Assembly (NCBI GenBank): GCA_020850615.1
Contig: JADZEI010000032.1
Coordinates: forward strand, 92,488 to 156,487
DNA: 64,000 bases
From: Dehalococcoidia bacterium
GTDB lineage: Bacteria; Chloroflexota; Dehalococcoidia; Tepidiformales; Tepidiformaceae
Reading direction: 5' to 3'
Below are positions 49,969 to 58,283 of the stretch, piece after piece. Made by a program: the position numbers and the translations under genes. The notes beneath the pieces were generated by a model. That model saw nothing but the letters and a program-made list of their open reading frames with translations. It searched no databases and was not told the origin of the DNA. Numbering within the stretch: position 1 is the stretch's first letter; every line of letters starts with the position of its first letter.

Positions 49969-50313
49969 TTAGTTGCCGAGGGCGATGCCGGCGGCGAGGA
50001 GGGGGAGGGCGGCTACAAAGGCGGCGGCGAAGGGGTAGCGGCGGTACTGTGGGTAGCTGATGGAGGCCCAGCGGGAGTCCTGGCCGTGGAGGCGGGTGGT
50101 GAGCTCCCAGCTCTCCCAGCCGGTGGGACGGCTGGTGAGGAGGGGGTAGAGCGAAAACAGGGTGAGGCCGCCGGCGGCGAGCAGCAGGACGCGGCCGGCA
50201 CGGGCGGCTTCGAAGTCGCCAGCGGAGAGCGTGACGACGGCGGCGAGGGCGAGGGCGGTGGCGTCGATCGCGGCGACGAGCGCGACGAACCGCACGACGG
50301 GGGAGCTCCACAT
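49969..50313 (-). CDS. Small integral membrane protein
   Basis: A 114-residue protein with three hydrophobic helices (VVRFVALVAAIDATALALAAV, VLLLAAGGLTLFSLYPLL, AFVAALPLLAAGIALG) and a loop SWELTTRLHGQDSRWASISY in between. No family recognised. It is 32 bp from the convergent LuxR-like gene's stop on the same strand and may be transcribed with it. A TACACT box nine bases before ATG 50313 suggests its own promoter. Confidence 0.6.
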   Translation of the reverse strand: MWSSPVVRFVALVAAIDATALALAAVVTLSAGDFEAARAGRVLLLAAGGLTLFSLYPLLTSRPTGWESWELTTRLHGQDSRWASISYPQYRRYPFAAAFVAALPLLAAGIALGN

Positions 50314-50345
50314 ACCGGGTCGAGTGTAGCGCAGGGCGGCGGGGG

Positions 50346-51899
50346 CTACGGGGCGAGGAACTCGGCGGCGGCCCAGCCGGTGCGGCCGTCGGGCGTCGTG
50401 ACGGCGTGCCAGGTGCGTCCGCCGCCATCTCTGGTTTCGCCTTCGTCGCCGAGGAGGACGCCGTCGGCGAAACAGCCGAGCGCGGGGGCAGACTGCTCGG
50501 GCTCCTCGCGGACGTAGAGGCAGTCGCCCGCACCGGAGACCGCGAGGAATGGCCCGGCCAACCAGCGCACGGGGTACACCCAGTCGAACTCCACTTCTGG
50601 CGGGAGGTCCGCCAGCGGCGAGATGGTGCGCCGTTCGAGGTCGACGAGCACGGCCCGGCGGTCGAAGCCGCCGAGGTCGCGCGGGGGGTCCATCACGTAG
50701 GCCTTGGGATTGCGCTCGGCTTCGCCAAGCAGCTGAACCGGCGAGATGGCGGCGGCAACGGACCAGAACCCCCCGGGGAACGTCACGTACGCAGCTGGCT
50801 GCGTCCCGGACGGGGCCACGGAGATGAGGATGTCGTCACCACCACCGACCGACAGGCCGGGAAGCGTCTCGGACCGCACTTCCCACCCGGCAGGAAGGCC
50901 CAGGTCCAGGCGCCCCTGCGGAGCCGGCACCACCTGTCCGGACGGGTACTCCTCGAACACGGTGACCAGGCTGCCGTCTCCTGCCGGCGTCGAAAACGCC
51001 ACGACGATTCGTTCGCCGTCGAAGCCGACGATTGCCGCGAACCGTTCGAGCGGCGGTCCCTCGACGAGGCGCCATGTCACTCCGCCGTCTTCCGAGACGA
51101 CGACGCCGCGGGGAGTCACGTCTGGCTCCTCGGAGTGGGTCTTGCCGCAGCCGCGTTCGCCGATGATGCACCACGTCGCCGCAAATCGTCCGCCCGGGCC
51201 GGCGGCCATCGAGAGCGGGTATCCATGGGGAAGACCGGGTTCGTCCGCGGTCAGCAGGGGTTCGCGGACCCAGGTGCCGGAGGCGTCCTGCCGAAGCCGC
51301 GTCAACGGCTTGTCGATGCAGACCGCGCAGGTGTCGGTGAAATAGAGGACGGAACCGGCGGGGAGGGAGACCGGGGCGGCGGGGACCAGCTCGTAGACCG
51401 GGACGCCATTGAGGCTGGTCAGCGGGATGCTGGGGGCCGGGGTGGCCTGCGCGGGCGTAGGGGTCACGGTGGGCGTGGGGGTGCCCGTGGTGGCGGGCGA
51501 CGGGGTGACGACGGCGGCGGGGGTGGGCTCGCCGCCGAGCGAACGGAAGGCGAACACGACGGCGGCGGTCGCGGCCGCGAGCGCCAGGACCCCGGCGATG
51601 GCGGGCCACGGGCGCCCGCGCAGGCTCGCGGCGAGCCCGGCCCAGGCGCGCCAGAGCCGGACGGGCAGGCGGTTGCGCCCGCGCCAGTAGTCGGCGGCTT
51701 CCTCGCGGGTATCGACGCCGAGCTTGCCGAGGATCTCGCGGAGGTGCCACTTGGCGCCATCGAGCGAGACGCCGAGCTCCGCCGCGATCTCGGCGTTCGT
51801 GCGGCCGGCGACGAGCAGGTCCAGCACCTGGCGCTGGCGCGGAGTCCAGTCGTAATCCGCGCCGCGCGGTGCCGGAAGCCCGGGTGTGCCCGCTGTCAT
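50346..51899 (-). CDS. Second membrane-tethered LuxR-type regulator
   Basis: A 517-residue protein. HTH residues ~17-75 (TPRQRQVLDLLVAGRTNAEI), membrane helix (AIAGVLALAAATAAVVFAF, ~100-120), Thr/Pro linker (residues ~125-165) and a large extracytoplasmic region with BNR/propeller-like repeats (VVVSEDGGVTWRLVEG) and a C-terminal SH3-like strand set (TWHAVTTPDGRTGWAAAEFL). A paralog of the protein at 44261 by HTH sequence and topology. Start ATG 51899 is six bases after TAGCAT. Confidence 0.82.
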   Translation of the reverse strand: MTAGTPGLPAPRGADYDWTPRQRQVLDLLVAGRTNAEIAAELGVSLDGAKWHLREILGKLGVDTREEAADYWRGRNRLPVRLWRAWAGLAASLRGRPWPAIAGVLALAAATAAVVFAFRSLGGEPTPAAVVTPSPATTGTPTPTVTPTPAQATPAPSIPLTSLNGVPVYELVPAAPVSLPAGSVLYFTDTCAVCIDKPLTRLRQDASGTWVREPLLTADEPGLPHGYPLSMAAGPGGRFAATWCIIGERGCGKTHSEEPDVTPRGVVVSEDGGVTWRLVEGPPLERFAAIVGFDGERIVVAFSTPAGDGSLVTVFEEYPSGQVVPAPQGRLDLGLPAGWEVRSETLPGLSVGGGDDILISVAPSGTQPAAYVTFPGGFWSVAAAISPVQLLGEAERNPKAYVMDPPRDLGGFDRRAVLVDLERRTISPLADLPPEVEFDWVYPVRWLAGPFLAVSGAGDCLYVREEPEQSAPALGCFADGVLLGDEGETRDGGGRTWHAVTTPDGRTGWAAAEFLAP

Positions 51900-51905
51900 G
51901 GCGCC

Positions 51906-51911
51906 ATGCTA
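51906..51911 (-). promoter_or_regulatory. -10 box TAGCAT, leaderless start
   Basis: TAGCAT (minus strand), six bases, ATG 51899. Confidence 0.5.
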
Positions 51912-51989
51912 CGGCCGCCGCGGCGGGCGCACCCTACACTATCGGAAAGATGACAGGCGAGTGTGCGACCGGGTGGTCGCGGGCTGCGC

Positions 51990-51995
51990 TATAGT
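51990..51995 (+). promoter_or_regulatory. -10 box TATAGT, leaderless start
   Basis: TATAGT, six bases GCGCGC, GTG 52002. Confidence 0.6.
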
Positions 51996-52001
51996 GCGCG
52001 C

Positions 52002-52394
52002 GTGAGCACGACACGGGTGTCCGGCAACCGGCGGGAGCGGCTGGCGGCGCTCGCGCTGGTGGATTCGAACGTGGAGCTGCGGCGGGTGCGGCTGCACGTT
52101 GGCGGGCCGGCCACGTGGTATTTGAAGCTGGTGAAGAAGAGCGCGATCACGCTGGGCGACCACGTGTGGTTCGTGTCCGAGGCGAAGCGAGAGGACCTGG
52201 ACCTGCTGGTGCACGAGCTGGTGCACGTGGGGCAGTACCGGGAACTGGGGAAGGTGCGGTTCCTCGCGCGGTATGCGCGGGACATGGCGCGGGCGGGGTT
52301 CAAGTACAGCAAGGAGCTGCCGCTGGAGGCCCCAGCGTACGAACGGCAGGCGCTCGCGCGGGAGCTGCTGCGGGACGAGCCGGTGTCGGTGTAG
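52002..52394 (+). CDS. DUF4157-like small HExxH protein
   Basis: A 130-residue protein with one long HELVHVGQYRELG segment (HExxH zinc-binding signature) preceded by ITLGDHVWFVSEA, the pattern of the DUF4157 metallopeptidase-like core (normally at the N-terminus of eCIS cargo). Here it stands alone and without the LQRxxGNxAV tag. No signal peptide. Start GTG 52002 is six bases after TATAGT. It may be a small intracellular protease. Confidence 0.7.
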   Translation: MSTTRVSGNRRERLAALALVDSNVELRRVRLHVGGPATWYLKLVKKSAITLGDHVWFVSEAKREDLDLLVHELVHVGQYRELGKVRFLARYARDMARAGFKYSKELPLEAPAYERQALARELLRDEPVSV

Positions 52395-52400
52395 CAGCAG

Positions 52401-53408
52401 CTACGCGCCGGTCACGCGGCGGATCACAGCCTGGGTGTATTCGAGGGTGTTGAGGGAGCCTCCGAGGTCGCCGGTCTTTTCGCCGGCGGCGATGCAGGCG
52501 CGGACGGCGTCGATCAGGCGGCGGCTCATGTCGAACTGGCCGCAGTAGTCGAGCAGGTAGCCGTAGGCTTCGATGGCGCCGCTGGGGTTGGCGATGCCCT
52601 TGCCGGCGATGTCGGGCGCGGTGCCGCCGGCGGGGTCGAAGATGCCGATGTTGGGCTGGTGGCTGGCGGTGAAGGCGTAGGCAGCGCTGGCGCCGAGGCC
52701 GATCGAGCCGATGAGCCCGTAGACCATGTCGCTGAGGAAGTCGCCGTACTCGTTCGGGGTGACGATGACGTCGAAGCGCTCGGGGTGGAGGATGACCTTC
52801 GCGAGGAGGGAATCGAACAGCTCGCGGGTGTGGGCGGTGTTCCGGTATTCGGCGGAGACTTCGTCGACGATCTCTTCGAAGAGGCCGTCGGCGGCACGCT
52901 GGATCGTGTACTTGCTGGTGGAGACGACCTGGTGGCGGTGGCGCTCGGCGAGGCGGAAGGCGAAGTGGGCGGCGTGCTCGACGGGGACGCGTTCCATGAC
53001 GCGGATGCTGACGGCGGAGTAGTGCCCGAGCTTGATCCCGGCGTCTTCGTAGGTGCCGCCGGTGGCGACGCGGACGACGTGGAGGTCGATGTCGCCGGTG
53101 TAGTTGCGGCTGACGCCGGGGTAGGTGCGGCAGGGGCGGTGGATGACGGCGAGGCCGAGCCGCTCGCGGAGGACCTGGTTCGGGCTGAGCGTCTCGGTGA
53201 CGGTGGGGTATTTCATGGCGGCGCCGAGGGCGCGGGAGAGCTCGATGCCTTCGTCGAGGGCGGCGGAGCTGGCTTCGCGCCGTTCGAGCGACCAATCGAC
53301 CGGCCGGAAGGCGACGGGGCTGCCGAGGGCTTCGTTGAGGACGTGGATGGCATCGCGGAGCTCGGCGGCGATGCCGTCTCCGTTCAGCTCTGCGACTTCG
53401 CGTGCCAT
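52401..53408 (-). CDS. Isocitrate/isopropylmalate dehydrogenase family protein
   Basis: A 335-residue decarboxylating dehydrogenase-type protein. The metal/substrate loop PNEYGDFLSDMVYGLIGSIG and the cofactor loop GTAPDIAGKGIANPSGAI are clear. But the N-terminus ELNGDGIAAELRDAI replaces the IPGDGIG of IDH and IMDH, and the substrate region HVVRVATGGTYEDAGIKLG deviates from VRENTEG/ELTGG. So it is a divergent member of unknown substrate. Start ATG 53408 has GGAGG upstream. Confidence 0.8.
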   Translation of the reverse strand: MAREVAELNGDGIAAELRDAIHVLNEALGSPVAFRPVDWSLERREASSAALDEGIELSRALGAAMKYPTVTETLSPNQVLRERLGLAVIHRPCRTYPGVSRNYTGDIDLHVVRVATGGTYEDAGIKLGHYSAVSIRVMERVPVEHAAHFAFRLAERHRHQVVSTSKYTIQRAADGLFEEIVDEVSAEYRNTAHTRELFDSLLAKVILHPERFDVIVTPNEYGDFLSDMVYGLIGSIGLGASAAYAFTASHQPNIGIFDPAGGTAPDIAGKGIANPSGAIEAYGYLLDYCGQFDMSRRLIDAVRACIAAGEKTGDLGGSLNTLEYTQAVIRRVTGA

Positions 53409-53569
53409 GGGCGCCTCCGGGCGGGTGTGCATTCACGGTACGGCACGGCGCGGGGACGGGGATAGCGGGGGGTGCGGCGGCAGCCGGCTAGGGCCCTTCG
53501 GGCGGTGGGGCTGCTCCATTGGACCGGGATTGGAAAGCGGGTTTACGTGGGGCGTGCCGGGGGCTCCTG

Positions 53570-53575
53570 TATAGT
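53570..53575 (+). promoter_or_regulatory. -10 box TATAGT of htpX
   Basis: TATAGT followed by a 31-base interval with an AAGGAGG ribosome site; so here the mRNA is leadered. Confidence 0.5.
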
Positions 53576-53606
53576 GGTAGTAACCAAGGAGGTAATCACC
53601 GGACCG

Positions 53607-54452
53607 ATGCAAACCCTGAAAACCACGGTGCTGCTCGCGACCCTCACGGGCATTCTCGTTGCCGTGGGCGGGCTCGTTGGCGGCGTTGGCGGCATGGCGA
53701 TCTTCCTCGTCTTCGCCGGGATCATGAACTTCGTCGCCTATTGGTTCAGCGACAAGCTGGCGCTGCGCATGGCCGGCGCCCAGGAGATCACGCGCGAACA
53801 GGACCCCCACCTCTGGAACATGGTGGAGGAGGTCGCGCAGCTTTCGAAGATGCCGATGCCGCGGCTCTACGTCATCCACAACGAGTCGCCGAACGCGTTC
53901 GCGACGGGGCGGAACCCGAAGAACGCGGCGGTGGCAGTGACGACCGGCATCCGGCGGCTGCTGACGGACCGCGAGCTGCGCGGTGTGCTCGGCCACGAAA
54001 TGGGCCATGTGAAGAACCGCGACATCCTGACGAGCTCGATCGTCGCGACGATCGCGGGCGCAATCCAGATGATCGCACAGGTGATCATGTTCTCGAGCCT
54101 GTTCGGCGGGCGGGACGACAACCGCAACCCGCTGCTCATGCTCGTGGCGGTGCTGATCGCGCCGATCGCGGCGACGCTCATCCAGCTCGGGATCAGCCGG
54201 CAGCGCGAATACGCCGCTGACAAGACCGGCGCAGAGGTGACGCACGACCCGGAGGCGCTGGCGAGCGCGCTCGAGAAGCTGCAGCGCGGCGTGGAATACC
54301 GCCCGATGCAGGAGACGCCCGCGCAGGAAGCGGTCTCAGCGCTGTACATCGTGAAGCCGTTCGCCGGTGGCGGGATGGCGAAGCTGTTCAGCACGCACCC
54401 TCCGCTGGAGGAGCGCATCCGGCGGCTGCGGAACATGAGCGTGGGGCGGTAG
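53607..54452 (+). CDS. htpX: Membrane zinc metalloprotease HtpX
   Basis: A 281-residue M48B protease. Two N-terminal helices, the catalytic HEMGHVKNRD (HEMGH near residues 130-134), the third ligand Glu in REYAADKTGAE, and a C-terminal THPPLEERIRRLR. HtpX degrades misfolded membrane proteins. ATG 53607 is 14 bases from AAGGAGG, longer than usual; no better start is in frame. A terminator follows at 54569. Confidence 0.93.
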   Translation: MQTLKTTVLLATLTGILVAVGGLVGGVGGMAIFLVFAGIMNFVAYWFSDKLALRMAGAQEITREQDPHLWNMVEEVAQLSKMPMPRLYVIHNESPNAFATGRNPKNAAVAVTTGIRRLLTDRELRGVLGHEMGHVKNRDILTSSIVATIAGAIQMIAQVIMFSSLFGGRDDNRNPLLMLVAVLIAPIAATLIQLGISRQREYAADKTGAEVTHDPEALASALEKLQRGVEYRPMQETPAQEAVSALYIVKPFAGGGMAKLFSTHPPLEERIRRLRNMSVGR

Positions 54453-54462
54453 CCCGGCGCGT

Positions 54463-54692
54463 TGTCCGTTGTCCGTTGTCCGGCGAAGTGTTGCGCCAGG
54501 CGGACGAAGGACAACCGGAGAGGCGAAGTCGACGTCGTCGGGCGGTCAACGCAAGCGTCCACACATAGAAAGGGCCGGCGGTCTTCGAACCGCCGGCCCT
54601 TTTCGTTTGGCCGTTATCAGCTGGCCGGGGCCGTGCTGTGTTCCGCTGGCGCCGGCCCGTGTTCGGACAACGGCGAACGGACAACGGACAAC
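54463..54692. repeat. Inverted word repeats GTCCGTTGTCC / GGACAACGG with terminator between
   Basis: 54463-54481 has TTGTCCGTTGTCCGTTGTCC and 54664-54692 GGACAACGGCGAACGGACAA. Between them lies the stem at 54569-54606. The region 54453-54696 has no gene. Confidence 0.65.
54569..54606. terminator. Bidirectional intrinsic terminator
   Basis: AAAGGGCCGGCGGT-cttcga-ACCGCCGGCCCTTTT then CG; T-tract on the plus side and A-tract on the minus side. Terminates htpX and the convergent acyl-CoA dehydrogenase gene. Confidence 0.85.
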
Positions 54693-54696
54693 CCAA

Positions 54697-55974
54697 CTAC
54701 GGGCGCATGAACACCTGGGGGTCGATGTCGGGCGCGTCCGAGGTCATCGGAGTGAGCTTGAAGGCGGCGTCGTACTTCTTGAGCTCCTGGCGGGCGATGG
54801 TCATCTTGTGGACCTCGTCCGGGCCGTCGGCGATGCGGAGGGTGCGGGCGTGGATCCACATCATCGCCAGCGGCGTGTCCTGGGTGACGCCGGCGGCGCC
54901 GTGCACCTGGATGGCGCGGTCGATGACGCGGAGGGTGACGTTGGGGATGGCGACCTTGATGCCCGAGATCTGCGTCGCAGCTGCCTTGTTGCCCACGGTG
55001 TCCATGAGGTAGGCGGTGCGGAGGACGTATTCGCGGGCCATGTCGATCTCGATGCGGGACTCGGCGATCCAGTCCTGGATCAGCCCCTTCTGGGCGACGA
55101 GCGAGCCGAAAGCGTGACGGTTCATCGCGCGCTTGACCATGATCTGGAGGGCGCGCTCGGCGACGCCGATGGCGCGCATGCAGTGGTGGATGCGGCCGGG
55201 GCCGAGGCGCGCCTGGCTGATGGCGAAGCCGCCGCCTTCCTCGCCGAGGAGGTGGTCGGCGGGGACGCGGGCGTTGTCGAACAGGACCTGGCCGTGGCCG
55301 CCGCGGTCTTCGTGGCCGAAGACAGTGAGGGAGCGCTCAACGGTGACGCCGGGGGTGTCCTTGGGGACGACGATCATGGACTGCTGGCGGTGGCGGGCGG
55401 CGTTGGGGTCGGTCTTGCCCATGGCGATCATGACCTGGCAGCGGTCGGCCATGATGCCGGAGGTGAACCACTTGCGGCCGTTGAGGACGTATTCGTCGCC
55501 GTCGCGGGTGATCTGGAGGGCGATGTTCGTGGCGTCGGAGGAGGCGACGGCGGGCTCGGTCATCGCGAAGGCGGAGCGGATTTCGCCGTTGAGCAGCGGG
55601 GTGAGCCACTGCTCGCGGATCCGCGGCTGGGCGTAGAGGTTCAGGATCTCCATGTTGCCCGTGTCCGGGGCGTTGCAGTTCAGCGCCTCGGAGGCGAAGG
55701 GTACCTTGCCGAGCTCTTCGGAGATGGGGGCGTAGTCGAGGTTCGAGAGCTTGGTGCCGGGGTCGCCGGGGCGGAGGTGCGGGAGGAAGAGGTTCCAGAG
55801 ACCACGCTTCTTCGCCTCGGCCTTGAGCTCGTCCATGATCGGCGGGTAGGAATGCTCGCCGTTGGCGTGGAGCTGGCGCGCGTACTCCGGTTCGTTGGGG
55901 TAGATGAACTCGTCCATGTAGGCGCGGACCTTTTCGAGGGCTTCGCGACCTTCCGGGGTGAAGTCGTAGGGCAT
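54697..55974 (-). CDS. Acyl-CoA dehydrogenase
   Basis: A 425-residue flavoenzyme. Signature FAMTEPAVASSDATNI, VVPKDTPGV and the C-terminal AGVTQDTPLAMMWIHARTLRIADGPDEVHKM (Glu/Arg region for FAD contact) are of the ACAD10/11-like group. It oxidises an acyl-CoA to the 2-enoyl-CoA. Start ATG 55974 has AAGGAG upstream. Substrate not identifiable. No beta-oxidation operon is attached. Confidence 0.9.
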   Translation of the reverse strand: MPYDFTPEGREALEKVRAYMDEFIYPNEPEYARQLHANGEHSYPPIMDELKAEAKKRGLWNLFLPHLRPGDPGTKLSNLDYAPISEELGKVPFASEALNCNAPDTGNMEILNLYAQPRIREQWLTPLLNGEIRSAFAMTEPAVASSDATNIALQITRDGDEYVLNGRKWFTSGIMADRCQVMIAMGKTDPNAARHRQQSMIVVPKDTPGVTVERSLTVFGHEDRGGHGQVLFDNARVPADHLLGEEGGGFAISQARLGPGRIHHCMRAIGVAERALQIMVKRAMNRHAFGSLVAQKGLIQDWIAESRIEIDMAREYVLRTAYLMDTVGNKAAATQISGIKVAIPNVTLRVIDRAIQVHGAAGVTQDTPLAMMWIHARTLRIADGPDEVHKMTIARQELKKYDAAFKLTPMTSDAPDIDPQVFMRP

Positions 55975-56176
55975 GCGGCGATAACTCCTTCAGTAGTGCA
56001 CTGCCGTACCTACCACGTTGTCCGGCGGCCGACAAGCCACGAACGGGCGGTCGTTTCCCGGCGCGCGGGCCTTGCCATGATCCGTGGGGCGGCGCGGGAC
56101 AGCGGCATTACCGCGCGGTAAACGCCGGGAATGCCGCGCATTGAACCGTGGCCATCAACGTGCCGTCATATTAAGA

Positions 56177-56235
56177 GACGGCGTGGCGGGCGCGCGTGGC
56201 GTGGGCCATGGTGGTGGTGGGCGCCGCCCGCCGTC
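56177..56235 (+). other. Long GC-rich stem with an alternative pairing, possible structured RNA
   Basis: GACGGCG...GGCGGGCGC (56177-56194) can pair with GCGCCGCCCGCCGTC (56221-56235). The same GACGGC can instead pair with GCCGTC at 56162-56167, giving two exclusive folds. The region 55975-56332 has no gene, and a terminator stem follows at 56283. Structure only; no known RNA family recognised. Confidence 0.35.
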
Positions 56236-56282
56236 GCATCCGCACGGGGTGGTGGCCGCGCAGCTCCTGCGCGGCGCGCAAA

Positions 56283-56310
56283 CGAAGGACCCGGGTGACC
56301 GGGTCCTTCG
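56283..56310 (-). terminator. Intrinsic terminator, CGAAGGACCCGG stem
   Basis: CGAAGGACCCGG-gtga-CCGGGTCCTTCG, 23 bp after the stop of the helical-repeat gene. TTTG follows on the minus strand. Confidence 0.7.
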
Positions 56311-56332
56311 CGTTTCGTCCCAGAGGCCGGTT

Positions 56333-57100
56333 TTAGCGGCCGCGGAGGCCGGGGCGACCTTCGCCGAGCCGGCCGGGGCGCTCGGGCCGCTCGGGCCGGC
56401 CTTCGTTCACGAACTTCTCGATCGCTTCGGCGGCGCGGGCCTTCGCATTTTCGCCCTGCTCCTCGGTGAGCTTGCCGTTCGCGACGGCCTGGTCGATCTT
56501 CGCGTCTGAATCGGCGACGAGCGCGTCGATCACGGCCTGCGGCTCGGCGCCGTTGGCGGTCGCGACTTCGGCGACGGTCTCGCCGGAGCGGAGGGCCTGG
56601 ACGAGCTCCTGGAGGCTGATGCCGATGGTGTCGGCGGCGATCTGCGGCATGCCGCGGAGAAGGTTCAGGACCGGGTGCGGGCGGTCGCCGGGGGTGGCGT
56701 CCATGAGCTCGGGCAGCTTCTCGCTGATGCGGGCGAAGGCGGCGTCGGCCTGCGCCTGGGTGAGCTGCCCGCTGGCGACGGCTTCGTCGAGCTTCGCGTC
56801 GATGGCGGCGAGGGCATCGGCCTGCACGGCGGCGGGGTCGAGGCTGTTCTCGGTGAGGATGGTGTTGATGGACTTGCCGGCGGCGAAGCCTTCGAGGAAC
56901 ACGGCGCGGTCGAGGCCCGAGACCTCGATGATGGTGGCGACGCCGTTGCGGATGGGGTGGTGGCCGTGACGGGCGGCTTCGCCGGCGGGGGGCGGGCCGC
57001 TGCCCTCCTGGGCCATGGCGGCGCCGGCGCCCAGCACGCCAACGGCGAGCAGGCCCGAGACACCGAGGGCGATCAGCCGCGTCTTGCGGGTGGTCTTCAT
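56333..57100 (-). CDS. Secreted helical-repeat protein
   Basis: A 255-residue protein with a Sec signal peptide (RLIALGVSGLLAVGVLGAGAAMAQ). Two tandem copies of an ~80-residue helical unit are seen: LDRAVFLEGFAAGKSINTIL...AQADAAFARISEKLPELMD and ISLQELVQALRSGETVAEVA...EEQGENAKARAAEAIEKFVN. Each contains a G[K/E][S/T] turn and an IDxxVA(S/N)G(Q/K)LT(Q/E)xQ motif. Similar repeats occur in secreted proteins of actinobacteria and bacilli. Pro/Arg-rich C-terminal tail. Start ATG 57100 has GGGAGC upstream. Confidence 0.75.
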   Translation of the reverse strand: MKTTRKTRLIALGVSGLLAVGVLGAGAAMAQEGSGPPPAGEAARHGHHPIRNGVATIIEVSGLDRAVFLEGFAAGKSINTILTENSLDPAAVQADALAAIDAKLDEAVASGQLTQAQADAAFARISEKLPELMDATPGDRPHPVLNLLRGMPQIAADTIGISLQELVQALRSGETVAEVATANGAEPQAVIDALVADSDAKIDQAVANGKLTEEQGENAKARAAEAIEKFVNEGRPERPERPGRLGEGRPGLRGR

Positions 57101-57320
57101 CGTGAGTGCTCCCTGGGTTGTGGAGATGTTCCGAGGCGCCTGCAGTGCACCTTCACCCATGCAATGGGCGCGGCAGCCGCGCAGGTGACGGGCGGCGCCA
57201 GCTGCCGCGAAAAGGTGCTTTACGAGCGACCGTGACGCGCGGGTGCGGGGCGCTCGCAACGCTCTCGCAATCGGCCGGGAAGGGCCCCGCGGCCGGACGC
57301 ACGCCGCTACGGTGGAGGTG

Positions 57321-58283
57321 ATGGACCTGGTGTACGACGCGCTGGTGGTGGGCGGCGGCCCCGCGGGGCTCTCGGCCGCGCTCCAGCTCGCCCGCTACAA
57401 CCGCCACGTCGTGATGTTCGACAGCGGGATGGGGCGGTCGACGTACCAGCAGATCAACCACAACTACCTCGGGTTCCCCGGGGGCATCGGCATCCGCGAA
57501 CTGCGCGACATCGCCCGGAAGCAGGCGGCGGCCTACCCGATCGCGTTCATCGACGAGGCGGTGACCGCGGCGGAGGCGCGGGAGGGCACGTTCGGCGTGA
57601 CGACCGAGAGCGGCGAGGCGTTCGCGGGGCGCACGATCGTCTTCGCGACGGGCGTGCGGGACCACTTCCCGCGCTTCCCGGAGTGGCAGCAGTACATCGG
57701 CCGTTCAATCTTCTGGTGCATCACCTGCGACGGGTACGCGACGCGGGGGAAGCGGATCGTCGTGCTCGGCAACGACACGGACGCGGGGGTGACGGCGCTT
57801 CAGTTCCTGGAGTTCACACGCGAGATCACGATGCTTACGAACGCGCCGGAGTGCCACATGAGCGGCGAGGTGCTCGCGGCGCTCGAACGGCACGGCATCG
57901 AAGTCGTGGTCGACACGCTCGACTGCGTGCTCGGGCACGATGGCATCGCCGGGGCGCTCGTGCTCGGGAGCGGGCGGCGCCTGCCGCTGGACTTCCTGTT
58001 TTCGCTGCAGGGCGCGACGCCGAACTCCGAGCTGGCGGCGGGCGTGGGCATCGCCGTCACGGCGAGCGGCTACATCCTCGCGAACATGGACCAGCAGACG
58101 AACGTGCCGGGCGCGTTCGCAGCGGGCGACGTGACGCGGGACCTCGCGCACCAGGTGGCGACGGCCGTGCACGAAGGGATCACGGCGGCGAGTGCCGCGA
58201 ACTACCACCTCTACCTGCCCGAGCAGCGGCACGAGACGTTCGCGCCGAAGCGAGGCAGGCCCAGCGAAGGAGACGGGGCATGA
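57321..58283 (+). CDS. Thioredoxin-reductase-like flavoprotein
   Basis: A 320-residue NAD(P)/FAD protein: GGGPAGLSAALQLAR, ATGVRDHFP and VVLGNDTDAGV (nucleotide sites), with a CITC redox pair (Cys133/136) and a final FAAGDVTRDLAHQV. The fold is that of low-molecular-weight thioredoxin reductases; the CITC pair supports disulfide chemistry. A thioredoxin gene is not adjacent. ATG 57321 follows GGTGGAGGTG. It overlaps the following 76-residue gene by 4 bp (ATGA). Confidence 0.85.
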   Translation: MDLVYDALVVGGGPAGLSAALQLARYNRHVVMFDSGMGRSTYQQINHNYLGFPGGIGIRELRDIARKQAAAYPIAFIDEAVTAAEAREGTFGVTTESGEAFAGRTIVFATGVRDHFPRFPEWQQYIGRSIFWCITCDGYATRGKRIVVLGNDTDAGVTALQFLEFTREITMLTNAPECHMSGEVLAALERHGIEVVVDTLDCVLGHDGIAGALVLGSGRRLPLDFLFSLQGATPNSELAAGVGIAVTASGYILANMDQQTNVPGAFAAGDVTRDLAHQVATAVHEGITAASAANYHLYLPEQRHETFAPKRGRPSEGDGA

